DNA from: Cellulomonas fimi
GTDB lineage: Bacteria > Actinomycetota > Actinomycetes > Actinomycetales > Cellulomonadaceae
Assembly: GCF_028583725.1 (NCBI RefSeq)
Contig: NZ_CP110680.1
Coordinates: forward strand, 2,728,001-2,792,000
Length of the DNA stretch: 64,000 nucleotides
Direction of reading: 5' to 3'
Within the stretch, counting starts at the first letter, position 1, and the number at the start of each line of letters is the position of its first letter. This document shows, one piece after another, positions 10,109-18,547 of this stretch. A program made the position numbers and the translations under genes. The notes beneath the pieces were generated by a model. It ran no database searches. It worked only from the letters and a program-made list of their open reading frames with translations, and had not been told where the DNA came from.

Positions 10109-10122
10109 TAGGAGCGCTCCCA
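10109..10122 (-). promoter_or_regulatory. CelR/CebR-type LacI-family operator upstream of cenC
   Basis: The minus strand reads TGGGAGCGCTCCTA, a one-mismatch copy of the 14-bp palindrome TGGGAGCGCTCCCA bound by Thermobifida CelR and Streptomyces CebR, repressors released by cellobiose. It is 17 bp upstream of the cenC start codon, where bound repressor would block transcription or early elongation. The match is seen directly. The identity of the local repressor, not encoded in this window, is inferred. Confidence 0.85.
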
Positions 10123-10195
10123 TCCGGGACGGGAGCACCGGTGCGGCGCGGGCAGGTTAGGCACGGCGGTGACGGGCGGGGAAGCGGATCGATGC

Positions 10196-10213
10196 GACCG
10201 AAACGATTCGGTC
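10196..10213. promoter_or_regulatory. Second inverted repeat between truB and cenC
   Basis: GACCGAA-ACGA-TTCGGTC is a perfect 7-bp inverted repeat, 104 bp upstream of the cenC start and 35 bp after the truB stop. Its core resembles LacI-family sugar-repressor sites (CGAAA spaced from TTTCG), so it may be a second operator. It could instead be a weak truB terminator. Confidence 0.4.
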
Positions 10214-10247
10214 CTGGATGCGGTCACCGCGGGGGCGATCGGGCCGC

Positions 10248-11195
10248 TCAGGTCGACGCGGGAGCGAACACCAGCACCGGGCGCACGCGCGGCCCTCGCT
10301 CCTCGACGAGCGCGACGAGCGTGCCGTCGGGCGCCATCGCGGCGACCGTCCCGGCCGGCCCGCCCGGCACCGGCGCGAGCGACTGGCCGTACGACAGCGC
10401 CCGGACCTCGTCCTCGTCCAGGGTGCGCACCGGGAACGTCGCGCGCGCCGCGTCGGCCAGCGGCAGCACGGGCAGCGGCGCGTCGTCGGGCTCGGCGGCG
10501 AGCTCGTCCAGCGTGCGTGCCACATCGAGACCGAAGCCGCCGACCCGGGTGCGCCGCAGCGCCGTCAGGTGACCGCCGACGCCGAGCGCCGCGCCGACGT
10601 CCCGCGCGAGCGCGCGGACGTACGTGCCGGACGAGCAGACGACGGTCACGTCGACGTCGAGCACGACCGACCCGTCGACCACGACGCGGCGGCGCTCGTG
10701 CACGTCGAAGCGCTCCACGGTGACGGGGCGCGCGGCGAGCTCGACCTGCTCCCCCGCCCGCACGCGCGCGTACGCCCGCTCGCCGCCGACCTTGATCGCG
10801 GAGACCGAGCTGGGCACCTGCAGGATGGGGCCGGTGAGCGCGGCGACGGCCGCGTCGAGCGCGGCCTCGGTGATCCCGGACGCGTCGCGGACCTCGACGA
10901 CCTCGCCCTCCGCGTCGTCGGTCGTGGTCGCGACACCGAGCCGGACGGTGGCGGTGTACTCCTTGTCGGCGCCGACGACGTAGGTGAGCAGGCGGGTCGC
11001 ACGGCCGATGCCGAGGACGAGCACACCGGTCGCCATCGGGTCCAGCGTCCCGGCGTGCCCGACCTTGCGCGTCGCGGCGAGGCGGCGCGTGCGCGCGACG
11101 ACGTCGTGGCTGGTCCAGCCCTGCGGCTTGTCGACGACGACGAGACCGTCGGCGGCGGTGGGGCGGCGAGGGCCGGTCGGGGTCGGGCGACTCAC
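10248..11195 (-). CDS. truB: tRNA pseudouridine(55) synthase
   Basis: Forms pseudouridine 55 in the T-loop of tRNAs. The 315-residue protein has the TruB core DGLVVVDKPQGWTSHDVV, the catalytic aspartate in HAGTLDPMATGVLVLG, and the tyrosine-containing KEYTATVRLG motif, followed by a C-terminal PUA-like region. The start is taken as the GTG at 11195, whose GTGA overlaps the TGA of the upstream tetR gene; an in-frame extension to 11222 would lie inside tetR. In most relatives truB directly follows rbfA and precedes ribF. Here a TetR/MFS pair and cenC intervene on the two sides. Confidence 0.95.
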   Translation of the reverse strand: MSRPTPTGPRRPTAADGLVVVDKPQGWTSHDVVARTRRLAATRKVGHAGTLDPMATGVLVLGIGRATRLLTYVVGADKEYTATVRLGVATTTDDAEGEVVEVRDASGITEAALDAAVAALTGPILQVPSSVSAIKVGGERAYARVRAGEQVELAARPVTVERFDVHERRRVVVDGSVVLDVDVTVVCSSGTYVRALARDVGAALGVGGHLTALRRTRVGGFGLDVARTLDELAAEPDDAPLPVLPLADAARATFPVRTLDEDEVRALSYGQSLAPVPGGPAGTVAAMAPDGTLVALVEERGPRVRPVLVFAPAST

Positions 11196-11764
11196 GGGAT
11201 CGGGAGGTGCTCGAGCGTGCACAGGACGAGGCCGTCCATGCCGCTGTCCTCGCCCGTGTGCCGGTGGGCGTCCACGGCGAGCAGCACGTTGATGAGCATG
11301 CCCTGCGCGACGAACAGACGGGCGTCGTCGTCCGTGCCGCCGGACCGCTCACGGAACAGCCGGAACGCCTCGCCGAGCGTGTGGCGCGCGACGCGGCCCA
11401 CCTCGGGGTCGCCGCCCGCGATGAAGCCGTGCATGAGCAGACGCAGCAGGTCGCGGTCCTCGAGCAGGCTGACGTACGCGTCGCCCATCCGCTTGGCGGC
11501 CTCGGGGCCGGCCGGGACGCTGCCGAGCGTCGCGAGCACCTGCTCGCTCGCCTGCCGGTACGCCTCCAGGAACAGCTCGCGCTTGGACCCGAAGAGGCGG
11601 ACGACGTAGGGCTGCGACACCCCGGCGGCGCGCGCGACCTCGTCGGTCGACGCGGCGTACCCACCCTCGCCGAAGACGCGCCGCGCGGCGGCGAGGATCT
11701 GCTCGCGCCGCTCGGCCCCGGTCATGCGCTGCGGGGCGCTGCTCTGCTCGATCGTGGACGACAC
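11192..11764 (-). CDS. TetR family transcriptional regulator
   Basis: A 190-residue regulator. The N-terminal helix-turn-helix runs through REQILAAARRVFGEGGY, TDEVARAAGVSQPYVVRLFGSKRELF (residues about 20-65). The C-terminal ligand domain includes LLRLLMHGFIAGGDPEVGRVA and a C-terminal helix typical of repressors of efflux pumps. It starts at a GTG 77 bp from, and divergent to, the likely start of an MFS exporter, the classic repressor/pump arrangement. Its 3' end overlaps truB by GTGA, so truB translation may depend on this mRNA. Confidence 0.9.
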   Translation of the reverse strand: MSSTIEQSSAPQRMTGAERREQILAAARRVFGEGGYAASTDEVARAAGVSQPYVVRLFGSKRELFLEAYRQASEQVLATLGSVPAGPEAAKRMGDAYVSLLEDRDLLRLLMHGFIAGGDPEVGRVARHTLGEAFRLFRERSGGTDDDARLFVAQGMLINVLLAVDAHRHTGEDSGMDGLVLCTLEHLPIP

Positions 11765-11765
11765 C

Positions 11766-11794
11766 TTGACAGGTTATCAGTCGATGCCTACGTT
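11766..11794 (+). promoter_or_regulatory. Promoter for the MFS exporter
   Basis: A consensus -35 TTGACA (11766-11771) is followed after 17 bp by TACGTT (11789-11794), a plausible -10. It drives the plus-strand MFS gene and implies a 5' UTR of roughly 40 nt if translation starts at 11842. Confidence 0.6.
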
Positions 11795-11799
11795 CGTCG

Positions 11800-11828
11800 C
11801 TTGTTAGTAATCACTCAATGCCAACAAG
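11800..11828. promoter_or_regulatory. Candidate TetR operator upstream of MFS gene
   Basis: CTTGTT (11800-11805) and AACAAG (11823-11828) form an inverted repeat with a 17-bp spacer just downstream of the MFS promoter. Position and symmetry suit a TetR site, but the half-sites are short. Confidence 0.35.
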
Positions 11829-11841
11829 CCGAGGAGTCGTC

Positions 11842-13314
11842 GTGACCGCCACCGCCACCGCACCTCCCCCGGGCGCGAGCCCTGCTCCGAGCAGCACGGT
11901 CCGGCCCGCCCAGCGGCGCCCCGGTCGCGCCGTCCCGGTCGGCGTCGCGCTCGTCGCCGCGTCGCTGCCGATGTTCATGGCGACGCTCGACAACCTCGTC
12001 ATGACGACCGCGCTGCCCGTCCTGCAGGTCGAGCTGTCCGCGTCGCTCGAGCAGCTCCAGTGGATGGTCAACGCCTACACGCTGTCCTTCGCGAGCCTCA
12101 TGATCGCCGCCGCCACGCTCGGCGACCGGCTCGGCCGCCGCCGGGTCTTCGTCGCCGGCATCGTCGTCTTCGCGCTCGCGTCGATCGCCTCCGCGCTCGC
12201 GACCGACGCCGGCACGCTCATCGCCGCCCGTGCCGTCCAGGGAGCCGGCGCGGCCGCCGTCATGCCCCTGTCCCTCACGCTGCTCGCCGGGTCCGTCCCC
12301 GCCGCACGGCGCGCCATGGCCATCGGCATCTGGGGCGCCGTCTCCGGCCTGGGCGTCGCGCTCGGGCCGGTCATCGGCGGGGCCGTGGTCGACGGCATCG
12401 CGTGGCAGGCGATCTTCTGGATCAACGTGCCCGTCGCGATCGTCGCGATCCCGCTCGTGCGGTGGGCGTTGCCCGAGTCCTACGGGCGCCGGCAGCCGAT
12501 CGACGTGCCCGGTCTGCTCCTCGCCGGCACCGGCGTCCTCGCGACCGTGTGGGCGATCATCCGTGGCAACGACGACGGCTGGGGCTCTGCGCGCGTCGTC
12601 GGCGGGCTCGTGCTCGGCGCCGTCCTGCTCGCCGCGTTCCTCGTCCGCGAGTCGCGCACCGCCCACCCGCTCGTCCCGCTGCGCCTGTTCCGCGTCCGGT
12701 CGTTCGCCGTCGCCAACGCGACCGCGCTGCTGTTCTCCGTCGGCGTGTTCGGCATCGTCTTCCTGCTGTCGCAGTACCTCCAGGTCGGCATGGGCTACTC
12801 GCCGCTCGAGGCCGGCGTGCGCACCCTGCCGTGGACCGCCGCGCCCATGCTCGTGGCCCCGCTCGCCGGCATGCTCGCCCCGCGCGTCGGCGTCCGTCCG
12901 CTCCTCACGGCCGGGCTCGCGCTCCAGGCGCTCGGCCTCGCGTGGCAGGGGCTGCTCGTCGGCGGCGACGTCGTCTACGCGGACCTCGTGCCGGGCCTCG
13001 CGCTCGCCGGCATCGGCATGGGGCTGACCTTCGCGCCCAGCGCCACCGCGGTCCTCGCCGACATGGTCCCCGACGACCACGGCACCGCCTCGTCGGTCAA
13101 CGCGACCATCCGCGAGCTCGGCGGCGCGCTCGGCGTCGCGGTCCTCGTCGCCGTCTTCCAGGCCGCCGATGGGACGCTCACGCCCGAGGGATACCTGGCC
13201 GGGCTCCAGCCCGCGATGCTCGCGGCCGCCGCGATCGTCGGCGTCGGTGCGCTGCTGGCCCTGCTCATGCCGCGTGGCACGGGCCGCGGCGTCACGGCCG
13301 TCGGGGGCCACTGA
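11842..13314 (+). CDS. MFS drug exporter, DHA2 (14-TM) type
   Basis: A proton-coupled multidrug exporter of the inner membrane, 490 residues. It shows the DHA2 hallmarks: ATLDNLVMTTALPVLQ in TM1, motif A LGDRLGRRRVF, the TM5 motif C region GVALGPVIGGAVVDGIAWQAIFWINVP, and further TM segments to PRGTGRGV. The GTG at 11842 is chosen because GAGGAG lies 5 nt upstream; the in-frame ATG at 11818 has no ribosome-binding site and would place the possible operator inside the gene. It is divergent from a TetR regulator that probably represses it. The substrate is unknown. Confidence 0.9.
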   Translation: MTATATAPPPGASPAPSSTVRPAQRRPGRAVPVGVALVAASLPMFMATLDNLVMTTALPVLQVELSASLEQLQWMVNAYTLSFASLMIAAATLGDRLGRRRVFVAGIVVFALASIASALATDAGTLIAARAVQGAGAAAVMPLSLTLLAGSVPAARRAMAIGIWGAVSGLGVALGPVIGGAVVDGIAWQAIFWINVPVAIVAIPLVRWALPESYGRRQPIDVPGLLLAGTGVLATVWAIIRGNDDGWGSARVVGGLVLGAVLLAAFLVRESRTAHPLVPLRLFRVRSFAVANATALLFSVGVFGIVFLLSQYLQVGMGYSPLEAGVRTLPWTAAPMLVAPLAGMLAPRVGVRPLLTAGLALQALGLAWQGLLVGGDVVYADLVPGLALAGIGMGLTFAPSATAVLADMVPDDHGTASSVNATIRELGGALGVAVLVAVFQAADGTLTPEGYLAGLQPAMLAAAAIVGVGALLALLMPRGTGRGVTAVGGH

Positions 13315-13387
13315 CACCGCGGGCCGGCGCCGAGAGCGCGACGACCGACCATCCGACGTCCCGACGTCCCGGCGTCCCGTCGGACGA

Positions 13388-13428
13388 GACGAGCCCCCGA
13401 CCGGTTCCGCACCGGTCGGGGGCTCGTC
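13388..13428. terminator. Bidirectional terminator between MFS and rbfA
   Basis: A perfect 18-bp stem (13388-13405 with 13411-13428), loop TCCGC, followed by CTTCGTCC on the plus strand. It lies between the convergent ends of the MFS gene (13314) and rbfA (13452). Confidence 0.85.
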
Positions 13429-13451
13429 CTTCGTCCTGGGGACGCCGGCCG

Positions 13452-13895
13452 TCATGCCTCGGTGTCGTCCTCGTCCTCCGCGGGCCGGCGGTAGGGATCC
13501 GCCTCCCCCGCGTACGACGCCTGCGACGCGAGCGCCGCGACCTCCGCGTCCCGTCGCGCGGCCTCGACGAGCGCGGCGTCGAGGTGCGCCGCCGTCTCCG
13601 GCACCGCGTCGAGGTGGAACGCGAGCGTCGGGGTCAGGCGGATGCCGGTCTGCTTGCCGACCTCGGACCGGATGACGCCCTTCGCGCTCTCGAGCGCCTT
13701 CGCGCTGCCGTCGCGCGCCTCGTCGTCGCCGTACACCGTGTAGAACACGTCGGCGTGCTGCAGGTCGCCGGTCACGCGGACGTCCGTCACGGTGACGAAC
13801 CCGAGACGCGGGTCCTTGATCCGCGTGTCGAGCATCTGCGCGACGACCTGCTGGATCCGCTCCGCCAGCTTCCTGGCCCGTGCAGTGTCAGCCAT
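13452..13895 (-). CDS. rbfA: 30S ribosome-binding factor A
   Basis: Assists late maturation of the 16S rRNA 5' end and the 30S subunit. The 147 residues have the KH-like RbfA core: [38 protein letters not shown] (family signature), VFYTVYGDD, and an alpha region [22 protein letters not shown] charged, disordered tail (EDEDDTEA) ends it. It lies downstream of infB, as is conserved, but is separated from it by a large nested hairpin (13952-14047). Confidence 0.96.
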   Translation of the reverse strand: MADTARARKLAERIQQVVAQMLDTRIKDPRLGFVTVTDVRVTGDLQHADVFYTVYGDDEARDGSAKALESAKGVIRSEVGKQTGIRLTPTLAFHLDAVPETAAHLDAALVEAARRDAEVAALASQASYAGEADPYRRPAEDEDDTEA

Positions 13896-13951
13896 GACAC
13901 GTCCTTTCTCTCAGCCCAACCAGCTAGAAGCCTCGCACGAGGGCGCACGGA

Positions 13952-14047
13952 GGGCTCGGTGCCCTGTCCGCGGCCGTGGTGGGGCTGGCAGCCGGTCGCC
14001 CCGTGAGGGGCGACCGGCCGGAAGGCCGCGGACAGGGCACCGAGCCC
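13952..14047. repeat. 96-bp nested inverted repeat between infB and rbfA
   Basis: The outer arms are a perfect 24-bp inverted repeat (13952-13975 and 14024-14047). Inside is a second perfect stem, CCGGTCGCCCC (13992-14002) with 14007-14017, around the tetraloop GTGA. The element fills most of the infB-rbfA gap. In RNA it would be very stable and could act as a terminator/attenuator or an RNase III site that lowers rbfA relative to infB. Confidence 0.85.
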
Positions 14048-14062
14048 GGCCGCTCCAGACGA

Positions 14063-16948
14063 TCAGACGCGCGGCTTCTCGCGCATCTCCCACGTCTCGA
14101 TGACGTCCTCGACCTGCAGGTCGTTGAACGACCCGAGTCCGATACCGCACTCGAAGCCCTCGCGGACCTCGGTGGCGTCGTCCTTGAACCGCTTGAGCGA
14201 CTCGATCGTGAGGTTGTCCCCGACGACCTTGCCGCCGCGCAGCACGCGGGCCTTCGTGTTCCGGCGGATGAGGCCCGAGCGCACGATGGAACCGGCGATG
14301 TTGCCGAACTTCGAGGAGCGGAAGACCTCGCGGATCTCCGCGGAGCCCAGCTGGACCTCCTCGTACTCCGGCTTGAGCATGCCCTTGAGGGCCGCCTCGA
14401 CGTCGTCGATCGCCTGGTAGATGACCGAGTAGAAGCGCACGTCGACGCCCTCGCGGTCGGCCAGGTCCTCGACGCGCTCCGCGAACTTCACGTTGAAGCC
14501 GATGATGATCGCGTTGTCGACCGTCGCCAGGTTGACGTCGTTCTGCGTGATGGCACCCACACCGCGGTGGATGACGCGCAGGTCGACCTCCTCGCCCACG
14601 TCGATCTTGAGCAGCGCGTCCTCGAGCGCCTCGACGGCACCCGACACGTCGCCCTTGAGGACCAGGTTGAGGGTCTCGACCTTGCCCTGCGCGAGCGCCT
14701 GCGTGAAGTCCTCGAGGCTGATGCGCTTGCGGCGCTTGGCCAGGAGGGCGGCGCGCTCGGCGGCCTCACGCTTCTCGGCGATCTGACGTGCCGTGCGCTC
14801 CTCGGGAGCGACGAGCAGCGTGTCACCGGCGCTCGGCACCGACGCGAGGCCGAGGACCTGGACCGGACGGGCCGGACCCGCCTCGACGACGGTGTTGCCG
14901 TGCTCGTCGAACATCGCACGGACGCGGCCGTGGGCCGTGCCCGCGACGATCGCGTCGCCGACGCGCAGCGTGCCCGACTGGACCAGCACCGTCGCGACGG
15001 CACCGCGGCCCTTGTCGAGGTTCGCCTCGATGGCGACGCCACGCGCGTCCTTGTCGGGGTTGGCCCGCAGGTCGAGCGCCGCGTCGGCCGTCAGCAGGAC
15101 GGCCTCGAGCAGCTGGTCGATGCCCATGTTCTGCTTCGCGGAGACGTCGACGAACATGGTGTCGCCGCCGTACTCCTCGGCCACGAGGTTGTACTCGGTG
15201 AGCTGCTGGCGGATCTTGGCGGGGTTGGCCCCCTCCTTGTCCACCTTGTTCACCGCGACCACGATCGGCACGTTGGCGGCCTGCGCGTGGTTGAGCGCCT
15301 CGATCGTCTGGGGCATCACGCCGTCGTCGGCCGCGACCACGAGGATCGCGATGTCCGTGACCTGCGCACCACGGGCACGCATGGCGGTGAACGCCTCGTG
15401 ACCCGGGGTGTCGATGAACGTGATGGCCCGCTCGTTGCCCTCGTGCTCCTTGGTGACCTGGTAGGCACCGATGTGCTGGGTGATCCCACCAGCTTCGCCG
15501 GCCACCACGTCCGTGGACCGGATGGCGTCGAGGAGCTTGGTCTTGCCGTGGTCGACGTGACCCATGACGGTCACGACCGGCGGGCGCGCCTGCAGGTCGT
15601 CGTCGCCCTCGGCCTCGAGCTCGGCGTCGAGGTCGATGTCGAAGGCCCCGAGCAGCTCGCGGTCCTCCTCCTCGGCCGACACCATCTCGATGACGTAGCC
15701 CAGCTCCTGGGCCAGCGCGCCGAACGTGTCCTCGTCGAGCGACTGCGTCGCGGTCGCCATCTCACCGAGGTGGAACAGCACCGTGACGAGCGCCGCCGGG
15801 TTGGCGTCGATCTTGTCGGCGAAGTCGTTCAGGGACGAGCCGTGCCGCAGGCGGATGACGGTCGAGCCGTTCCCGCGGGGGACGCTGACGCCGCCGAGCG
15901 ACGGAGCCTGCATCGCCTCGAACTCCTGGCGCTTCGCCCGCTTCGACTTCCGCCCGCGGACGGGACGACCGCCGGCACGACCGAACGCACCCTGCGTCGA
16001 GCCGCGACCGGCACCACCGGGACGACCGCCGCCGCCACCGGGACGGCCGGCGAAGCCGCCGCCGCCAGCACCGGGCGCACCGCCACCGCCGCCGGGACGA
16101 CCGCCGAAGCCGCCACGACCGCCGCCGCCACCGCCGCCGGGACGACCGGCACCGGCCGGACGCTCACCGGGGCGACCGACGCCGCTCGAGGTGCGGCCCG
16201 GCATCATGCCGGGGTTGGGACGGGGACCGCCCGGACGCGGACCACCCGGACGGGGGCCGCCGGGACGGTCGCCGCCGCCGGCCGCGGCCGCGGGGGCCTC
16301 GGGACGGCGGTCGCCGGGACGCGGCATGCCCTGCGAGGGCGCGAAGGGGTTGTTGCCCGGGCGGGGACCGCCGGGACGGGGACCGCCGCCGCCGGCACCG
16401 GGGCGCTCGCCCTGGCGCGGCATGCCCTGCGAGGGCGCGAACGGGTTGTTGCCGGGACGCGCCGCGGGGCGCGGGGCCGGACGCCCGCCGGGGGTCGGCG
16501 CGGAGCCGCCGGGGCGGCCCTGACCGGGAGCGGCGGGACGCGACGGCGCCGGGGCGGGCGCGGCCGACGCGGCCGGAGCCGGGGCGGCGGGACGCGCGGC
16601 CGGGGCCGGACGTGCGGGTGCCGGGGCCTGCGCCGGCGCGGCGGGGGCCGCAGCGGCGGGCGCCGGGGCGCTCGGGGCGGGTGCTGCCGGCGCGGGAGCC
16701 GCGGCGGCGGGCGCGGGAGCGGCGGGAGCCGGAGCCGCGGGCGCGGCGGGGGCCGGGCGCGCGGCGGCCTTCGGTGCCGAGGCACCGCCACCTGCGGGGT
16801 AGGTGTCGCGCAGCTTGCGCACGACGGGCGGCTCGATGGTCGAGCTCGCCGAGCGGACGAACTCTCCGAGCTCGTTCAGCTTGGTCATGAGGGTCTTGCT
16901 GTCGACTCCGAGCTCCTTGGCGAGCTCGTAGACGCGGACCTTGGCCAC
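14063..16948 (-). CDS. infB: Translation initiation factor IF-2
   Basis: GTPase that brings initiator fMet-tRNA to the 30S subunit. The 961 residues begin with the IF2_N domain ([22 protein letters not shown]), then a roughly 270-residue Pro/Ala and Gly/Arg-rich linker. A second IF2_N-like segment precedes the GTPase (G1 GHVDHGKT, G3 DTPGHEAF, G4 NKVDKEGAN), EF-Tu-like domain II, IF2 domain III, and the C-terminal fMet-binding domain. The long low-complexity linker is usual in actinobacteria. The GTG start is preceded by AGGAGAGAT. A leader with chained mini-ORFs and a hairpin over this ribosome-binding site lies directly upstream. Confidence 0.97.
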   Translation of the reverse strand: MAKVRVYELAKELGVDSKTLMTKLNELGEFVRSASSTIEPPVVRKLRDTYPAGGGASAPKAAARPAPAAPAAPAPAAPAPAAAAPAPAAPAPSAPAPAAAAPAAPAQAPAPARPAPAARPAAPAPAASAAPAPAPSRPAAPGQGRPGGSAPTPGGRPAPRPAARPGNNPFAPSQGMPRQGERPGAGGGGPRPGGPRPGNNPFAPSQGMPRPGDRRPEAPAAAAGGGDRPGGPRPGGPRPGGPRPNPGMMPGRTSSGVGRPGERPAGAGRPGGGGGGGRGGFGGRPGGGGGAPGAGGGGFAGRPGGGGGRPGGAGRGSTQGAFGRAGGRPVRGRKSKRAKRQEFEAMQAPSLGGVSVPRGNGSTVIRLRHGSSLNDFADKIDANPAALVTVLFHLGEMATATQSLDEDTFGALAQELGYVIEMVSAEEEDRELLGAFDIDLDAELEAEGDDDLQARPPVVTVMGHVDHGKTKLLDAIRSTDVVAGEAGGITQHIGAYQVTKEHEGNERAITFIDTPGHEAFTAMRARGAQVTDIAILVVAADDGVMPQTIEALNHAQAANVPIVVAVNKVDKEGANPAKIRQQLTEYNLVAEEYGGDTMFVDVSAKQNMGIDQLLEAVLLTADAALDLRANPDKDARGVAIEANLDKGRGAVATVLVQSGTLRVGDAIVAGTAHGRVRAMFDEHGNTVVEAGPARPVQVLGLASVPSAGDTLLVAPEERTARQIAEKREAAERAALLAKRRKRISLEDFTQALAQGKVETLNLVLKGDVSGAVEALEDALLKIDVGEEVDLRVIHRGVGAITQNDVNLATVDNAIIIGFNVKFAERVEDLADREGVDVRFYSVIYQAIDDVEAALKGMLKPEYEEVQLGSAEIREVFRSSKFGNIAGSIVRSGLIRRNTKARVLRGGKVVGDNLTIESLKRFKDDATEVREGFECGIGLGSFNDLQVEDVIETWEMREKPRV

Positions 16949-16954
16949 ATCTCT

Positions 16955-16980
16955 CCTGTCCTGGCCCGCCCCCGGACAGG
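16955..16980 (-). promoter_or_regulatory. Hairpin covering the infB ribosome-binding site
   Basis: CCTGTCC (16974-16980 as read on the minus strand) can pair with GGACAGG (16955-16961), whose last bases are part of the infB Shine-Dalgarno stretch AGGAGAG. The hairpin would hide the ribosome-binding site unless something opened it, for example a ribosome finishing the mini-ORFs just upstream. Confidence 0.5.
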
Positions 16981-16992
16981 GTCGGACCGTCG

Positions 16993-17049
16993 TTAGTGCT
17001 GGGTACTCATCGCTGGGTACTCATCGGTGCGTGCTCATCGGGTAGCCAT
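16993..17049 (-). other. Four chained mini-ORFs in the infB leader
   Basis: Reading the minus strand from 17049: ATG GCT ACC CGA TGA (MATR), ATG AGC ACG CAC CGA TGA (MSTHR, from 17038), ATG AGT ACC CAG CGA TGA (MSTQR, from 17024), ATG AGT ACC CAG CAC TAA (MSTQH, 17010-16993). Each stop overlaps the next start as ATGA, so a terminating ribosome could restart in a shifted frame. The array is built from a 14-bp tandem repeat (units 16998-17011, 17012-17025 and, degenerate, 17026-17039). The last stop is 13 nt before the hairpin over the infB ribosome-binding site. Translation of these peptides is inferred. Confidence 0.5.
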
Positions 17050-17110
17050 CGGCTTCCAACCCGCTTCCTTCTCGACGATCGGCCACGTCACCAGGGGGAC
17101 CCGGTGACGC

Positions 17111-17392
17111 TCACTGCTCGTGCTGCTCGAGGTGCTCGTGGACCGCGCGCGTGCCGGGCGGACCCGGCAGCCGCAGGGCCCGCCCGAACGCCCTGTGGCG
17201 TTCGGCGAGCTCGAGACAGGCACGATCGGGGTGCAGCCACGCTCCCCTGCCCGGCATCCGGCGACCGACGTCCACGACCAGCTCCGGGACTCCGGGACCG
17301 GCGGCGGGGGCGACCACCCTCAGCAGGGCTGACCTCGGGCCGGTCGCTCGGCACCCCACGCACGTCCGCACCGGGCCCACGACTGCCACCAC
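17111..17392 (-). CDS. rnpM: YlxR/RnpM family RNA-binding protein
   Basis: A small protein (about 93 residues) of the YlxR (DUF448) family. Members bind RNA; in Bacillus the protein modulates RNase P and is called RnpM. The signature GPVRTCVGCRATGPRSALLRVV is at the N-terminus, followed by VVDVGRRMPGRGAWLHPDRACLELAERHRAFGRALR. Several in-frame GTG codons (17392, 17389, 17380, 17371) could start it and none has a clear ribosome-binding site, so the start is uncertain. It lies in the conserved order nusA-ylxR-infB. Confidence 0.85.
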   Translation of the reverse strand: MVAVVGPVRTCVGCRATGPRSALLRVVAPAAGPGVPELVVDVGRRMPGRGAWLHPDRACLELAERHRAFGRALRLPGPPGTRAVHEHLEQHEQ

Positions 17393-17472
17393 GGGTGCGG
17401 GGTCGGGGGTCCGCCTGCTCGGCGAGGAGAGCCGGGCATCCGGCCCAGCCGTCGACAGTCTACCCCTCCGCG

Positions 17473-18546
17473 TCACCGGTGCTGACCGGCGCCGCGCCGC
17501 GGGGCCTCGCCGGCGTCGTGCCGGGCAGCGCCGGCGGCGGGCCCGCCGTCGGCCTCGGGGACCTCGGCGTCGGACCGGATGTCGATGCGCCAGCCGGTCA
17601 GCTTCGCGGCCAGGCGGGCGTTCTGGCCCTCCTTGCCGATCGCGAGCGACAGCTGGTAGTCGGGCACGACGACGCGCGCCGCACGGGCCGCCTCGTCGAC
17701 GACCGTGACGGACACCACGCGGGCCGGCGACAGCGCGTGCGCGATCATCTCGGCCGGGTCGTCGGAGTGGTCGACGATGTCGATCTTCTCGCCGTGCAGC
17801 TCGGCCATGACGGCGCGCACGCGGCCGCCCATCGGGCCGATGCACGCACCCTTGGCGTTCACCCCGGGCACGGTCGCGCGGACCGCCATCTTCGTGCGGT
17901 GCCCGGCCTCGCGGGCGATCGCGGTGATCTCGACCGTGCCGTCGGCGACCTCGGGCACCTCGAGCGCGAACAGCCGCCGCACGAGGTTCGGGTGCGTCCG
18001 TGACAGCGTCACCTGCGGGCCGCGCGGGCCGCGCGCGACCTCGATGACGTAGGCGCGCAGCCGGTCGCCGTGCACGTACTCCTCGCCCGGCACCTGCTCG
18101 TGCTGCGGCAGCACCGCCTCGGTCCCGCCCACGTCGACGAGCACCGTGCGCGGGTCTCGGCCCTGCTGGATGACGCCGCCGAGGACCTCGCCCTCCTTGC
18201 CGCGGAACGTGCCGAGCACCTGGTCGTCCTCGGCGTCACGCAGCCGCTGGACGATGACCTGGCGCGCGGTCGCGGTCGCGATGCGACCGAACCCGTCGGG
18301 GGTGTCGTCGAACTCCGGGGTCTCCACCTCGACCGGACGGCCGTCCTCGCCGAGCGGCGCGGGCTCGCGGGCCCACACGGTCACGTGCCCGCTGCGGCGG
18401 TCGACCTCCACGCGTGCCCGCGGGTGCGACCCCGGCGTGCGGTGGTAGGCGGACAGCAGCGCCTGCTCGATCGCCGAGACGAGCACGTCCAGGCTGATCT
18501 CCCGCTCGCGCTCCAGCAGTCGCAGCGCCTGCATGTCGATGTCCAT
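17473..18546 (-). CDS. nusA: Transcription termination/antitermination factor NusA
   Basis: RNA-polymerase-associated factor controlling pausing, termination and rRNA antitermination. The 357 residues comprise the NusA N-terminal domain ([18 protein letters not shown]), an S1 domain (around [17 protein letters not shown]), and two KH domains ([22 protein letters not shown] and [20 protein letters not shown]). It lacks the C-terminal acidic repeats of enterobacterial NusA, as is usual in actinobacteria. The ATG at 18546 is one base after the rimP stop and follows GGGGAGGG, so the genes are tightly coupled. Confidence 0.96.
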   Translation of the reverse strand: MDIDMQALRLLEREREISLDVLVSAIEQALLSAYHRTPGSHPRARVEVDRRSGHVTVWAREPAPLGEDGRPVEVETPEFDDTPDGFGRIATATARQVIVQRLRDAEDDQVLGTFRGKEGEVLGGVIQQGRDPRTVLVDVGGTEAVLPQHEQVPGEEYVHGDRLRAYVIEVARGPRGPQVTLSRTHPNLVRRLFALEVPEVADGTVEITAIAREAGHRTKMAVRATVPGVNAKGACIGPMGGRVRAVMAELHGEKIDIVDHSDDPAEMIAHALSPARVVSVTVVDEAARAARVVVPDYQLSLAIGKEGQNARLAAKLTGWRIDIRSDAEVPEADGGPAAGAARHDAGEAPRRGAGQHR

Positions 18547-18547
18547 G

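Noticed and set aside
10093..11664. N-terminal extension of the cenC frame over truB and tetR
   Set aside because: The frame is open but lies antisense-free over two other genes, lacks a signal peptide at its start, and the internal GTG at 10092 has a good ribosome-binding site followed by a clear signal peptide matching CenC.
15960..16780. Gly/Pro/Arg and Ala/Pro repeats in infB as a possible insertion or CRISPR-like repeat
   Set aside because: This is the normal low-complexity linker of actinobacterial IF-2, in frame and without regular DNA repeat spacing.
17035..17223. 62-codon minus-strand ORF between ylxR and infB
   Set aside because: It overlaps the ylxR coding sequence in another frame and ends at the first mini-ORF stop; it has no family features. 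Only the mini-ORF chain at its end is noted.
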